DNA of 64,000 nucleotides from Bacteroidales bacterium. GTDB lineage: Bacteria; Bacteroidota; Bacteroidia; Bacteroidales; UBA932. The notes beneath the pieces are model-generated. The model was not told where the DNA came from, ran no database searches, and worked only from the letters and a program-made list of their open reading frames with translations. Positions 18,040 through 26,985 of this stretch are shown in pieces. Made by a program: the position numbers and the translations under genes. Position 1 is the first letter of the stretch. Every line of letters starts with the position of its first letter. The DNA is taken from NCBI GenBank assembly GCA_017427885.1, contig JAFRRW010000011.1:434001-498000 (forward strand), written 5' to 3'.

Positions 18040-21000
18040 ATGAGACTCAGAATCCTCGCCTCGCTGACCGTTCTCGCCGCCCTGTCCGCCTTCCCCGGAA
18101 AGGTTCGCGCGCAGTTCTATTCCACGGGCGAGGACCCCTCGGGAATCAACTGGTTTTCATCGGACACACAGAACTACAGGATAATCTTCCCCGAGGGCTT
18201 GGATTCCCTTTCTCGGATATATGCAGGGGCCCTGGAACAGTGGAGGATTCCGGTATCCCGTTCCTGCGGGTTTGTCCCTAACGGTAAGTTCAAGGGAAAG
18301 ATGCCTGTCCTACTCCACCCCTTCACCGCCTTGGCGAACGGAATGGTGAGATGGCTCCCGCGGGGGATGGAACTCTACACGGTCTATGAGGCGGACAATC
18401 CCTCCTTGCTCAAGTGGGAGAAACAGTTGGCCATACACGAGGGACGGCACGCGGCCCAGCTTCAGGCAGGACGCGGAGCGGCCCATTACCTGCTCGGGGA
18501 ACTCTCTGAAGGCCTTTGGGTTGGCCTTTATCCCAACATCGCATTCCTGGAGGGCGACGCCGTGGTAGCCGAAACCGGGCTATCCTGTTTCGGCAGGGGC
18601 CGCGAGGCGGATTTCCTGGCATTTAATAGGATGGCCTTCGACACAGGAGACAAAAGGGACTGGTATCAATGGAGATGGGGATCGCAGAATAAATATGCTC
18701 CCAACTACTATGTCCACGGATATCTGACGATTGCCGGAATGAGGCATTTCTACGGGGACTCCCTTTTCACGAAAAGATATCTCTCGAACACCAGGGGTTT
18801 CCTCGCCGCGGGGGTTCTCCCCAAGACCGTCAAGCAGGCCTCCGGAAAGAATCTCCGGAAGACCTGGAGGGACCTTATGGACTCCTATCAGGGAATGTGG
18901 GCTGCAGAAGACGCCCTCAGAAGGCCCTTCTCCGAAGGGGATGAGGCTGTAAGGGGAGAACGGCTTTTCTACACATACTCAGGCACTTCAGGACAATGGT
19001 CAATCCTTTCCGGTCTCGCCCAAAACCCCACCTTGGTGAAGGTCTGTCCCGACGGAAGTGCCGGCAAGGTCCGGCCGTTTTCCGCTTCCGCTTCGAAACT
19101 TTCCTCTAACGGTAAAAGGCTGTATTGGAGCGAGAGCATACCCAACCCCAGGTGGGACCTCGCCGCGGACTCGAGGATAAGATATATGGAGCCTGACGGC
19201 AAGGGAAGGAAGGTTTTCAACCTCACGAAAAAGGGAAGGTTCTACAATCCTGCCGCCGCTCCTGACGGATGTGTCTATGCGGTGGAATATCCCACGGAAG
19301 GAGGCTCGGCGTTGGTGCGGTTCTCCCGGGACGGGGAACGGACCGGCAGGGTGAAGGCTCCCGGTGAAATCCAGCTGGTGGAACCTGTCGTTTCCGGAGA
19401 GAGGCTGTTTGCAACGGGCCTTACCGATGAAGGGATGGGTATATATGCCGTTGAAAACGGGAACTTCGTTCCTGTTGTCGATTCCCGGCCGTACAAGATC
19501 CACCAGATCCGTGGCGCAAGCTTGCCCGATGGAGACGGATTCCTCTTCACCTCCGACAGGGACGGCACCGACCAGGTGTATTTTCTCTCCCTCGACGGTC
19601 TCTCTTTGAATCAATTGACCAATGAAAAATATGGGGCGACCGACCCATGGCTTTCCCAAGCCGACACCCTTTATTACTCCGCCCTTACCCCGAAGGGTCA
19701 GACCTTAAGGAAAGCCTCCCTTGGGGACCTCCCGGTCAAGGCCGCAGATCCCTCCGGTCATCATACATATCCAGTTGCCGAAACCCTTTCCGCACAGGAA
19801 AGGACCCTCGCCGTGGAAGATTCCACCCCTGCGGAGATTTCCGCACCCAAGCGTTATTCAAGGGCCACGAGGCTATTCCACGTCCATTCCTGGACCCCGT
19901 TCTACGCCGATTTCGACAATGTCTCCTCCCTTGCCGGAGACGAATTCTACGAGGTGGCCTCCCTTGGCGCCTCGGCCTTCTTCCAGAGCGACCTCGGAAC
20001 TTCCTACGGTCAGGTAGGGTATTCCTGGCACGATTCCCATCATTCCGGCCATCTTAGATACAATTACACCGGACTGCCGGTCGCTTTCAAGCTCTCTTTC
20101 GACATCAACGACAGGGACGCTTTTTCCGTCGAAAGACAGTTGTTCAAGTTGCAGGAAGGGGCTGAAATCGTAAGATACCACGTGGAGCAACTGGGCAAGC
20201 CCCTTCTTTTAGGGTCCCTGCAGGCCTATGTTCCGCTCAATTTCTCATCAGGAGGATGGCGGCGGGGGCTTATCCCCTCGGCGGAACTGACGATGAGCAA
20301 CGACTGGTATGACAACCGTTACGCGGTGTATGTCATTCCCTCCGGAGAAGAAGAATATGCCATAGAAAAGCCCAGCTATCGTACCGTGGGCTGCCTGAAC
20401 AAGACCTTCTCCTGCCTTTCGGCTTCAGTGAGATGGTATTCGGTACTCCCGGTTCCTTCTTCCCGGATATACCCGAGGCTCGGACTTGGCCTGGAAGCCG
20501 GCTTCCGCTCCCACGTCTTCATGATGGGAAGCTTCGCCCCGACCTTCTATGGGTATTCTTACGGATACCTTCCCGGCCTGATGGACACCCACGGCATCAA
20601 ACTCACCGCCCTGGCCCAGTTCAAGACAAAGGAATACGCCCCTTATTACGAAAACACGGTGTCCGTACGGCCGAGGGGCTTCGAAGGGTCGAACGTCGGC
20701 TCCATAATGAGCCGTTATTGCCCCACACAGGCGAAATTTACCTTCGACTATGCCCTCCCCTTCGCTCCCGTCGACTGGAGTTTCCTCGGCCCGGTGGCTT
20801 ATATAAGGAACTTCGAATTTACCCCCTTCGCCGACTTCACCCTGCTGAAATATCCATCATACCTCGTAATGAAGGATGCGGGACACAACCTCTGGAGCGT
20901 CGGCGCTGACCTGGCCGTCCACCTCTCCAACCTGCTCTGGGTCCCCTACGATTCCCGCCTCGGCGTGCGTGTCGCTCGCAACGGCGGCTCCGCCTCGACC

Positions 21001-21069
21001 CTTATGAAAAACCTCGGCTCAGACGCCAAAGACTGGTACTTCGGCTTCCTGTTCTCAGTTGATATTTAG
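18040..21069 (+). CDS. Large exported protein: HExxH metallopeptidase-like, TolB-type propeller and beta-barrel-like C-terminus
   Basis: 1009 residues with a signal peptide ending near RAQFYSTG. The N-terminal part has H133-E134-G135-R136-H137, an HExxH zinc motif, and acidic residues E171 and E177 further on that could be the third ligand, as in gluzincins. Residues about 320-560 hold repeated strands such as YSGTSGQWSIL, LSSNGKRLYWSES, AAPDGCVYAVEYP and LFTSDRDGTDQVYFLSLDG, typical of TolB/PD40 propellers. The last 400 residues are rich in alternating aromatic strands and end FGFLFSVDI, like an outer-membrane barrel. I infer a surface-anchored peptidase; no named family is certain. Confidence 0.8.
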   Translation: MRLRILASLTVLAALSAFPGKVRAQFYSTGEDPSGINWFSSDTQNYRIIFPEGLDSLSRIYAGALEQWRIPVSRSCGFVPNGKFKGKMPVLLHPFTALANGMVRWLPRGMELYTVYEADNPSLLKWEKQLAIHEGRHAAQLQAGRGAAHYLLGELSEGLWVGLYPNIAFLEGDAVVAETGLSCFGRGREADFLAFNRMAFDTGDKRDWYQWRWGSQNKYAPNYYVHGYLTIAGMRHFYGDSLFTKRYLSNTRGFLAAGVLPKTVKQASGKNLRKTWRDLMDSYQGMWAAEDALRRPFSEGDEAVRGERLFYTYSGTSGQWSILSGLAQNPTLVKVCPDGSAGKVRPFSASASKLSSNGKRLYWSESIPNPRWDLAADSRIRYMEPDGKGRKVFNLTKKGRFYNPAAAPDGCVYAVEYPTEGGSALVRFSRDGERTGRVKAPGEIQLVEPVVSGERLFATGLTDEGMGIYAVENGNFVPVVDSRPYKIHQIRGASLPDGDGFLFTSDRDGTDQVYFLSLDGLSLNQLTNEKYGATDPWLSQADTLYYSALTPKGQTLRKASLGDLPVKAADPSGHHTYPVAETLSAQERTLAVEDSTPAEISAPKRYSRATRLFHVHSWTPFYADFDNVSSLAGDEFYEVASLGASAFFQSDLGTSYGQVGYSWHDSHHSGHLRYNYTGLPVAFKLSFDINDRDAFSVERQLFKLQEGAEIVRYHVEQLGKPLLLGSLQAYVPLNFSSGGWRRGLIPSAELTMSNDWYDNRYAVYVIPSGEEEYAIEKPSYRTVGCLNKTFSCLSASVRWYSVLPVPSSRIYPRLGLGLEAGFRSHVFMMGSFAPTFYGYSYGYLPGLMDTHGIKLTALAQFKTKEYAPYYENTVSVRPRGFEGSNVGSIMSRYCPTQAKFTFDYALPFAPVDWSFLGPVAYIRNFEFTPFADFTLLKYPSYLVMKDAGHNLWSVGADLAVHLSNLLWVPYDSRLGVRVARNGGSASTLMKNLGSDAKDWYFGFLFSVDI

Positions 21070-21089
21070 TTGGATTTCCGCTCCTTTCC

Positions 21090-21161
21090 GGAGGAGACCT
21101 CCCCAACGCTCCCAGATACACGGCTGCCGCCGCAATGCTCGCTTATGGGGAGGTCTCCTCC
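21090..21161. repeat. Long intergenic hairpin, different family from copies A-C
   Basis: GGAGGAGACCTCCCC (21090-21104) is perfectly complementary to 21147-21161, with a 42-nt loop. The stem can be extended by four pairs with one bulged A. It lies in the gap between two convergent genes and has no T-run, so it may act as a bidirectional stop or be the scar of an element. Its loop does not share the core of copies A, B and C. Confidence 0.7.
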
Positions 21162-21177
21162 AGGAATAATAGCGTAT

Positions 21178-21831
21178 CTACCCTATGAACCTCCCGACCC
21201 AAACGGAGTCGATTACCTGGAACGGGTCGGAAGGGCGCATCGAAGGATTGCGGGAGACGATGCCCGCGCAGTCCTCATAGACATTGAATCCCACCCGGGC
21301 GCCTACCATCCTGCCATCGAGAGGGTAGGTGAATTCGATGTCGTTGTCCGGGCCGTCGAGACGGAAGAACTTGAACGGGGCTTTGCTTATGGCCTGAAGC
21401 CTGGCCTTGTCTTTTTCATCTCCGGCCAGTTCCAGTTTCGTGACGTGCTTGCACAGTTCCATCACAAGGTCATCCAGTCCCGAATCGAATATCTTCACCT
21501 TTTCCATAAGGTCCCCAGCCGTACGGACGATGCGGGTGGTGTATCCCTCCAGCAGCGCCGGGTCGCTTCCCGCGATCGCCGCCTTTATTGACGCCTCGAC
21601 GTTGCGGGTCCCGTTCTCTTCCGGCAGCAGCCACATAAGGATCTTCTGGTCGGGATCGTTGTAGAGCAACGCCTGGCCGAGGAGGTTCACCCTGCCGCAA
21701 TGGGGACAGGTCTCCATGAAAAGGGAGCCGTCCAGTACCTTCTCTTTCAACTCCGGATGCTCCCGGACATTCACCGAACCGGAAACTTCCGCTTCGAAGG
21801 GAAGACCGCAGTCTATGCAATGAAGTTTCAT
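21178..21831 (-). CDS. CpXC-domain protein
   Basis: 217 residues from the ATG at 21831. The N-terminus has a zinc-ribbon-like set of cysteines, CIDCGLPFEAEV then METCPHCGRVN, as in CpXC-domain proteins, followed by a helical region. The function of the family is not established. The start codon overlaps the stop of the small membrane protein gene upstream (ATGA), so the two are translationally coupled in a yeiH operon. A longer frame to 21903 is less likely since it would remove this coupling. Confidence 0.8.
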   Translation of the reverse strand: MKLHCIDCGLPFEAEVSGSVNVREHPELKEKVLDGSLFMETCPHCGRVNLLGQALLYNDPDQKILMWLLPEENGTRNVEASIKAAIAGSDPALLEGYTTRIVRTAGDLMEKVKIFDSGLDDLVMELCKHVTKLELAGDEKDKARLQAISKAPFKFFRLDGPDNDIEFTYPLDGRMVGARVGFNVYEDCAGIVSRNPSMRPSDPFQVIDSVWVGRFIG

Positions 21832-22109
21832 TTCTTGTCTATCCAAACCCAAAGCCGGTACATCAGGTAACCCCAACCGAGGAACAGCACTATATAAACC
21901 CATAGGGGAGGTCCGGTCCTGACGGGAGTGTCCGGTATTATCTCTTCAAAATTGGGGATGTCGGCATAGTAGTAGGCCCCGGCTCCGAAATCAAGGGAAT
22001 CCGAGAGACCCAGCTTGTGTGCCATTATATATATTGAAAGAACCAAAGTGGCCGCAACCACGAGGATTGTAGCCACTTTGTATATTTTCTTCCAGATGCC
22101 CGGCGCCAT
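21828..22109 (-). CDS. Small two-helix membrane protein
   Basis: 93 residues. Two clear membrane helices (KVATILVVAATLVLSIYIMA near residues 11-30 and VYIVLFLGWGYLMYRLWVWI near 71-90) separated by an acidic Tyr/Pro-containing loop (YYYADIPNFEEIIPD). No family recognised. Its ATG overlaps the yeiH stop as TAATG and its stop overlaps the CpXC start as ATGA. This close packing is good evidence that it is a real gene. It could be an accessory subunit of the YeiH-type transporter. Confidence 0.75.
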   Translation of the reverse strand: MAPGIWKKIYKVATILVVAATLVLSIYIMAHKLGLSDSLDFGAGAYYYADIPNFEEIIPDTPVRTGPPLWVYIVLFLGWGYLMYRLWVWIDKK

Positions 22110-23476
22110 TACTTGAAGGTGGCGATGTCGGGAACGGGGAACAGGGTGCCGCTGAGCAGCAGCCACACGACCGCAAGGGTGAGGACAATGTTGAAGGTCT
22201 GTCCGGCGATGTAGAGCCAGAGGACCTTGCCGCCCTGCATGTGCTTGGCTAGGTCGCGGAAATTGGAATCCAGGCCGATGCTGGTGAATGCCAGGACGAA
22301 GCACCAGTTCTTGTACTGGTCGAGCACCTTGTTGATGGCCGAAACGTCTCCTCCGCCAACGAGGGGAAGGAAGATGAAGGAAGCCACGAGGGAGGCCACG
22401 AAGAAACCGATGATGAACTTCGGGAACCTTCTCCAGATCTCTCCGGCGCCCACCTTCGTTCCGGGGGTCTTGTTGACGCGGGTGGCGAAGTAAAGGGCCA
22501 CGAAGAAGGCGATGAATCCTATGAGGATGTTCTGGATCATCTTCACGAGGACGGCGCTCTGCTCGGCGACGGAACCGCTTCCGAAGGCGCTTCCCGCCGC
22601 AGCAACGGCTCCGGTGGAGTCGATGGTTCCTCCGATGAGTGAACCGGCCATTATCTCGGGAGTGCCGCAGGCCTTGAGGATGAGGGGCTCCAGGACCATC
22701 ATTATGATCGTGAAAATGATGGAGATGGTGATGGTCAGGGAAAGATCCTCCTTCTTGCACTCGGAGGCCGCGCCGGTGGCTATGGCCGCCGAGGTACCGC
22801 AGACGGATGTGGCCGCACCCATGGTGATCACGAGAGGCTTGTTTCCGATCTTGAGCACCTTCGTTCCGAACCACCACATGAAGAGGATCACGATAGGAGT
22901 GACCACCCAGGCGATTCCGAGGCCGTAGAGGCCGAACTTGGCGATGTTGGCGAACAGGACGCTGAATCCCATTATAACCAGACCGGTCTTGATATAGAAC
23001 TCGGTCCTGATGGCTGGTTTCAGCCACTCGGGAACACCGACGGTGTTGGATATCAGGAGGCCGATGAGCAAGGCCCAGAAGGCCCATTCAAGGTAGCGGT
23101 TGAGTGTGAACTCGGCGCTGACGAGACGGACGACCACGGCGATGAGGAATATCACGATGAACGCCGGGATGAACTTCTTGAGGCTCTCTCCCTGAAGTTT
23201 TACTCCTATGGAGAAGAGGATTCCCAGGGTAAGGACGGTGATGATGGTCTTGCGCCAGAACTCCCAGGTAGTGAACTGGGCTCCGAGGGCCGAAAGCGTC
23301 GCTTTGGCTGTCTCGCCGAATCCCCAGGTCGAGAACTTGAGGGCGCTGAAGTCAAAGGCTTTGGTAAGGACGGCGACGGCTCCGACGGCGATGATTATGA
23401 ATCCGATCCATACGGAAAGCCAGTCCTCTTTCTTCCAAAGGTCGGAAAGATTCCCTTTTTTCTTTATTTCTTCCAT
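22109..23476 (-). CDS. YeiH/UPF0324-family putative sulfate exporter
   Basis: 455 residues with about 11-12 membrane segments and an extra N-terminal segment. Family features: LLIGLLISNTVGVPEWLKP, the Cys/Ser-rich GAATSVCGTSAAIATGAASE and FTSIGLDSNFRDLAKHMQGG near the end. The family (PF03601) is annotated as putative sulfate or sulfonate exporter; the substrate here is not shown by the sequence. It begins 18 bp after galK ends and heads the coupled trio with the small membrane and CpXC genes. Confidence 0.9.
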   Translation of the reverse strand: MEEIKKKGNLSDLWKKEDWLSVWIGFIIIAVGAVAVLTKAFDFSALKFSTWGFGETAKATLSALGAQFTTWEFWRKTIITVLTLGILFSIGVKLQGESLKKFIPAFIVIFLIAVVVRLVSAEFTLNRYLEWAFWALLIGLLISNTVGVPEWLKPAIRTEFYIKTGLVIMGFSVLFANIAKFGLYGLGIAWVVTPIVILFMWWFGTKVLKIGNKPLVITMGAATSVCGTSAAIATGAASECKKEDLSLTITISIIFTIIMMVLEPLILKACGTPEIMAGSLIGGTIDSTGAVAAAGSAFGSGSVAEQSAVLVKMIQNILIGFIAFFVALYFATRVNKTPGTKVGAGEIWRRFPKFIIGFFVASLVASFIFLPLVGGGDVSAINKVLDQYKNWCFVLAFTSIGLDSNFRDLAKHMQGGKVLWLYIAGQTFNIVLTLAVVWLLLSGTLFPVPDIATFK

Positions 23477-23494
23477 AATTATTTGATTATCAAA

Positions 23495-24646
23495 TTATTC
23501 TACCTTACGAGCACCGTCGCTGATCACGACGTCATAAACCTTGGGGGCGTGGCCGAACTTAGCCTTGAACTCGTCGACAGCCTTCTTGATGAAGGTGTCG
23601 TAGAGTTCTTCCCTGACGAGGTTGATGGTGCAGCCTCCGAAACCTCCTCCCATGACGCGGGAGCCGGTGACGTCGCACTTGCGGGCCATCTTGTTGAGGA
23701 AGTCGAGTTCTTCGCAGCTCACCTCGTAGAGGCGGCTCATTCCGAAATGGGTCTGGTACATCATTTCGCCGACGGTCTCATAGTCTCCCCTCTCGAGGGC
23801 GTCGCACACGTCGAGGACTCTCTGGACCTCGCCGATGACATATTCTGCCCTGAGAAAATCCTCCTCGGGAATCTCATCACGTACCTCTTCCAACCAGAGC
23901 CTCTTTGCGTCACTCAGGAATTCCACGTCGGGATGGTTCTTCCTGATGGCCGCAGCGGCGTTCTCACAGGAGGTGCGCCTCTTGTTGTAGGCGGAGGAGG
24001 CGAGTTCATGTTTCACGCAGGAATCGATGAGGACAAGCTTGTATCCCTTCGGGTCAAAGGGGAAATACTTGTATTCCATCGTCTTGCAGTTGAGGCGGAT
24101 CAGGCTGCCCTTCTTGCCGAACAGGGAGGCGAACTGGTCCATTATGCCGCACATCACACCGCAGTAGTTGTGTTCGGTGGACTGGCCGATGCGCGCAAGT
24201 TCAAATTTGTCTATACCGTTGCCGAAGAGTTCGTTTATCGCGAAGGCGAACGTGCTTTCAAGGGCGGCAGAAGAACTGAGGCCTGCTCCAAGGGGAACGT
24301 CGCCGGCGAAAACGGTGTCGAAGCCCTCGACCTTGCCTCCACGCTTGATAGTTTCCCGGCACACTCCGAAGATGTACCTCGCCCAGGCCTGGGCCGGTTT
24401 GTCTTCTTCGTTCAGGCCGAACTCGCAGAACTCGTCATAATCCAGGGAGAAGGCGCGGACCTTCTTTCCTCCATTCAGTTTGATCTTTGCCATTAAACCC
24501 TTGTCGATGGCCCCGGGAAACACGTATCCGCCGTTATAGTCGGTGTGCTCGCCGATGAGGTTGATGCGGCCGGCGGAGGCGAACACCTCGCCACCTTCTC
24601 CGAACAAGGTCTTGAATTTCTCCTGGATCTTTTCTTTCATGCTCAT
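23495..24646 (-). CDS. galK: Galactokinase
   Basis: 383 residues, GHMP kinase fold; phosphorylates galactose to galactose-1-phosphate. Motifs: GRINLIGEHTDYNGGYVFPG (sugar binding), GDVPLGAGLSSSAALESTFA (ATP loop) and GSRVMGGGFGGCTINLV. Cytoplasmic. It carries its own -7 box at 24691-24698 and is followed by yeiH. Function with galM completes the first Leloir steps. Confidence 0.97.
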   Translation of the reverse strand: MSMKEKIQEKFKTLFGEGGEVFASAGRINLIGEHTDYNGGYVFPGAIDKGLMAKIKLNGGKKVRAFSLDYDEFCEFGLNEEDKPAQAWARYIFGVCRETIKRGGKVEGFDTVFAGDVPLGAGLSSSAALESTFAFAINELFGNGIDKFELARIGQSTEHNYCGVMCGIMDQFASLFGKKGSLIRLNCKTMEYKYFPFDPKGYKLVLIDSCVKHELASSAYNKRRTSCENAAAAIRKNHPDVEFLSDAKRLWLEEVRDEIPEEDFLRAEYVIGEVQRVLDVCDALERGDYETVGEMMYQTHFGMSRLYEVSCEELDFLNKMARKCDVTGSRVMGGGFGGCTINLVREELYDTFIKKAVDEFKAKFGHAPKVYDVVISDGARKVE

Positions 24647-24690
24647 AATTATGTGTGGTTATTTGGTTTACGTTTCAGCAGTATGGTTTA

Positions 24691-24698
24691 CAAATTTA
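24691..24698 (-). promoter_or_regulatory. -7 promoter box of galK
   Basis: On the minus strand TAAATTTG, a perfect TAnnTTTG match, 45 bp before the galK ATG in the short gap after ychF. Confidence 0.6.
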
Positions 24699-24723
24699 TA
24701 AAATCCTCCGACAAAAACAATCG

Positions 24724-25827
24724 TCACACGTTGAAAAGGAAGTGCATTACGTCGCCGTCCTCGACCACGTATTCCTTGCCTTCCGTGTATAGTTTTCCGG
24801 CTGCCCGTGCCGCGGCTTCAGACTTGTAATGCACGAAATCCTCGTATTTTATGACTTCCGCGCGGATGAAGCCCCTTTCAAAATCCGAATGGATCACTCC
24901 GGCCGCCTTAGGGGCTTTGTCTCCCTTCCTGATCGTCCAGGCGCGGCATTCGTCCTCTCCTGCGGTAAAGAAAGTCTGGAGGCCCAGCAGGTGATAGGCT
25001 CCCTGGATCAGACGGACCATTCCGGACTCTTCAAGGCCAAGCTCTTCGAGGAACAGCTGCCTGTCGTCATAGTCCTCTATCTCGGCGATCTCCGCCTCCG
25101 TCTTGGCGGCGATGACGAGAATCTCGGCGTCCTCGTCCTTCACCGCCCCACGGACTGCTTCGACATAGGCATTGCCTGTCGCGGCCGATGCTTCGTCCAC
25201 GTTGCATACATACATCACGGGCTTGTTGGTGAGGAGGAACATATCATGGGCGAAGGCTTCCTCTTCGGGGTTGTCAAGGGCGACCGTACGGCAGGATTTT
25301 CCCTGATCCAGGGCCTCCTTGTACCTCTCCAGGAGGGCCACCATTTTCTTCGCGTCCTTGTCCCCGCCCGTCGTGGCCATCTTGCGAAGTTTCGCCAGGC
25401 GGTTCTCGACCGTCTCGAGATCCTTGATCTGAAGTTCCGCATCGACGATCTCTTTATCCCTCACCGGATCTACGCTTCCGTCCACGTGCACCACGTTACC
25501 GTCGTCGAAACACCTCAGGACGTGAAGGATGGCATCGGTGTCGCGGATGTTGCCGAGGAACTGGTTGCCCAGGCCTTCGCCCTTGCTGGCACCCTTCACG
25601 AGGCCGGCGATGTCCACGATGTCGACCGTGGCGGGAACGGTACGCCTGGGATGGCAGAGGTCCGTGAGGACTTCAAGCCTCTTATCGGGGACGTTGGTGG
25701 AACCGAGGTTGGGGTCTATGGTGCAGAAAGGGAAGTTGGCGCTCTGGGCCTTTCCTGAACTTATGCAATTGAACAGGGTCGATTTGCCGACGTTGGGCAG
25801 TCCGACGATACCGCATTTAAGGGACAT
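24724..25827 (-). CDS. ychF: Redox-regulated ATPase/GTPase YchF (Obg family)
   Basis: 367 residues, the usual length. YchF is an ATP-preferring Obg-family P-loop protein that binds ribosomes. Walker A GLPNVGKSTLFNCI at residues 8-21, switch DIAGLVKGASKGEGLGNQFL, a coiled-coil insert, NKP (the altered specificity motif of the family) and the C-terminal TGS domain ending VEDGDVMHFLFNV. Its own -7 box is 23 bp upstream of the ATG. Confidence 0.97.
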   Translation of the reverse strand: MSLKCGIVGLPNVGKSTLFNCISSGKAQSANFPFCTIDPNLGSTNVPDKRLEVLTDLCHPRRTVPATVDIVDIAGLVKGASKGEGLGNQFLGNIRDTDAILHVLRCFDDGNVVHVDGSVDPVRDKEIVDAELQIKDLETVENRLAKLRKMATTGGDKDAKKMVALLERYKEALDQGKSCRTVALDNPEEEAFAHDMFLLTNKPVMYVCNVDEASAATGNAYVEAVRGAVKDEDAEILVIAAKTEAEIAEIEDYDDRQLFLEELGLEESGMVRLIQGAYHLLGLQTFFTAGEDECRAWTIRKGDKAPKAAGVIHSDFERGFIRAEVIKYEDFVHYKSEAAARAAGKLYTEGKEYVVEDGDVMHFLFNV

Positions 25828-25849
25828 GAAGATTTATCTTTTATCATTG

Positions 25850-25857
25850 CAAAAATA
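25850..25857 (-). promoter_or_regulatory. -7 promoter box of ychF
   Basis: TATTTTTG on the minus strand, a perfect TAnnTTTG match, in an AT-rich gap between divergent genes. Confidence 0.6.
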
Positions 25858-25937
25858 GCAATATTATTTGCGAATTTTATTACGGTTTCGTCTTTCTTTT
25901 CATTATCGCTCCGGGGATTTCCTATCTTTCCCGAGCT

Positions 25938-26897
25938 ATGAAAACACTTCTTTTCCTTATCCTGTCTTTGCTGGGACCGATGCCGGAAGGAGACCCCGGG
26001 CAGACGCTTCTGCTGTTCTGGAATCTTGAGAATTTCTTCGATTACCGCGATGAAGGGACCGGCGACTCAGACCTGGAGTTCTCGTCGATGGGAGATCGGC
26101 ATTGGACCAAGACGAAGTTTTACCGGAAATGTCTCGGTGCGGCAAAAACAATCCTTTGGATTTCAGATATTTATGGAAAACTCCCTGATATAGTGGGGGT
26201 GGCGGAGGTGGAGAATGCCTTTGTCGTCAGAAGGCTGGTTCAGGGAGACCTCCTGAAAAAATACGGGTACGGTTTCATTCATTATGATTCTCCGGACAGA
26301 AGGGGAATCGACGTGGCACTGCTGTACAGGAAGGCCGTCTTCGACACCCTTGAATCTGGGGCCTGCCGGGTTGTGGCCGAGGTAAAGGACCTCAGGACCA
26401 GGGATATCCTCAGGGTCAAGTTAAGGCACAGGGCAACCGGGGATACGGTCACGGTTCTGGTGAACCACCATCCGTCGAAATACGGCGGAGGGGAAACCTC
26501 CTGGAGACGGGAGGCCGCGGTTGAAAGGCTGCGTTCCCTGGCAGACTCTCTACGCCGGAACGGCGACAGGAACATCGTGGCTATAGGGGACTTCAACGAC
26601 ACCCCGGACAATCCTCTTTTCAAGCGCCTTACAGGAAACGGACTCCTGCACCTGATGAAACCAGACGAGGGTGAGGGCACCATCCGGTTCAACGGAAAAT
26701 GGGAGATGATCGACCTCTGCTTCATAAGCCCCGGCCTGCTGAAACGAGGGCCCAAGCTGATTATCCCGAATCCTCCCTTCCTGACCGAACAGGACCGTTC
26801 CCACTCCGGAGACAAGCCCCTGCGCACCTACACCGGCCCCCGTTACAACGGCGGCGTCAGCGACCACCGGCCGATACTGCTGATCCTGGAAAGGTGA
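25938..26897 (+). CDS. Exported endonuclease/exonuclease/phosphatase (EEP) family protein
   Basis: 319 residues. N-terminal signal peptide (MKTLLFLILSLLGPM). EEP/DNase I fold motifs are all visible: FWNLENFFD (metal Asn), GVAEVENAFVV (metal Glu), YDSPDRRGIDVALLYR, VNHHPSKYGGG, AIGDFNDTPDN and the final GGVSDHRPILL (catalytic His). Substrate may be nucleic acid or a phosphate ester. A TATCTTTC box at 25923-25930 lies only 7 bp before the ATG. A palindrome GGTGACA/TGTCACC overlaps the stop codon. The GH16 operon follows after 88 bp. Confidence 0.88.
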   Translation: MKTLLFLILSLLGPMPEGDPGQTLLLFWNLENFFDYRDEGTGDSDLEFSSMGDRHWTKTKFYRKCLGAAKTILWISDIYGKLPDIVGVAEVENAFVVRRLVQGDLLKKYGYGFIHYDSPDRRGIDVALLYRKAVFDTLESGACRVVAEVKDLRTRDILRVKLRHRATGDTVTVLVNHHPSKYGGGETSWRREAAVERLRSLADSLRRNGDRNIVAIGDFNDTPDNPLFKRLTGNGLLHLMKPDEGEGTIRFNGKWEMIDLCFISPGLLKRGPKLIIPNPPFLTEQDRSHSGDKPLRTYTGPRYNGGVSDHRPILLILER

Positions 26898-26940
26898 CAG
26901 CGAAGTCTTTGTCACCCTTGGAGTTTCAGCGTATTATTCA

Positions 26941-26948
26941 TATATTTG
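26941..26948 (+). promoter_or_regulatory. Promoter of the GH16-GH3 operon
   Basis: TATATTTG (-7) with CTTG at 26917-26920, 20 bp upstream, as a -33 element; this is close to the Bacteroidota TTTG-N19-TAnnTTTG pattern and 37 bp before the GH16 ATG. Confidence 0.6.
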
Positions 26949-26985
26949 GACAGCGCCCTTCCTCTTCCAATAATTATGAAACGCC

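Noticed and set aside
22112..23087. Upstream part of a long minus-strand frame ending at 21828
   Set aside because: Arg/His-rich out-of-frame reading of yeiH; only its last 93 codons (from 22109) form a credible protein.
26893..26916. GGTGACA/TGTCACC hairpin at the end of the EEP gene
   Set aside because: Short stem overlapping the stop codon with no T-run; not strong enough to call a terminator.
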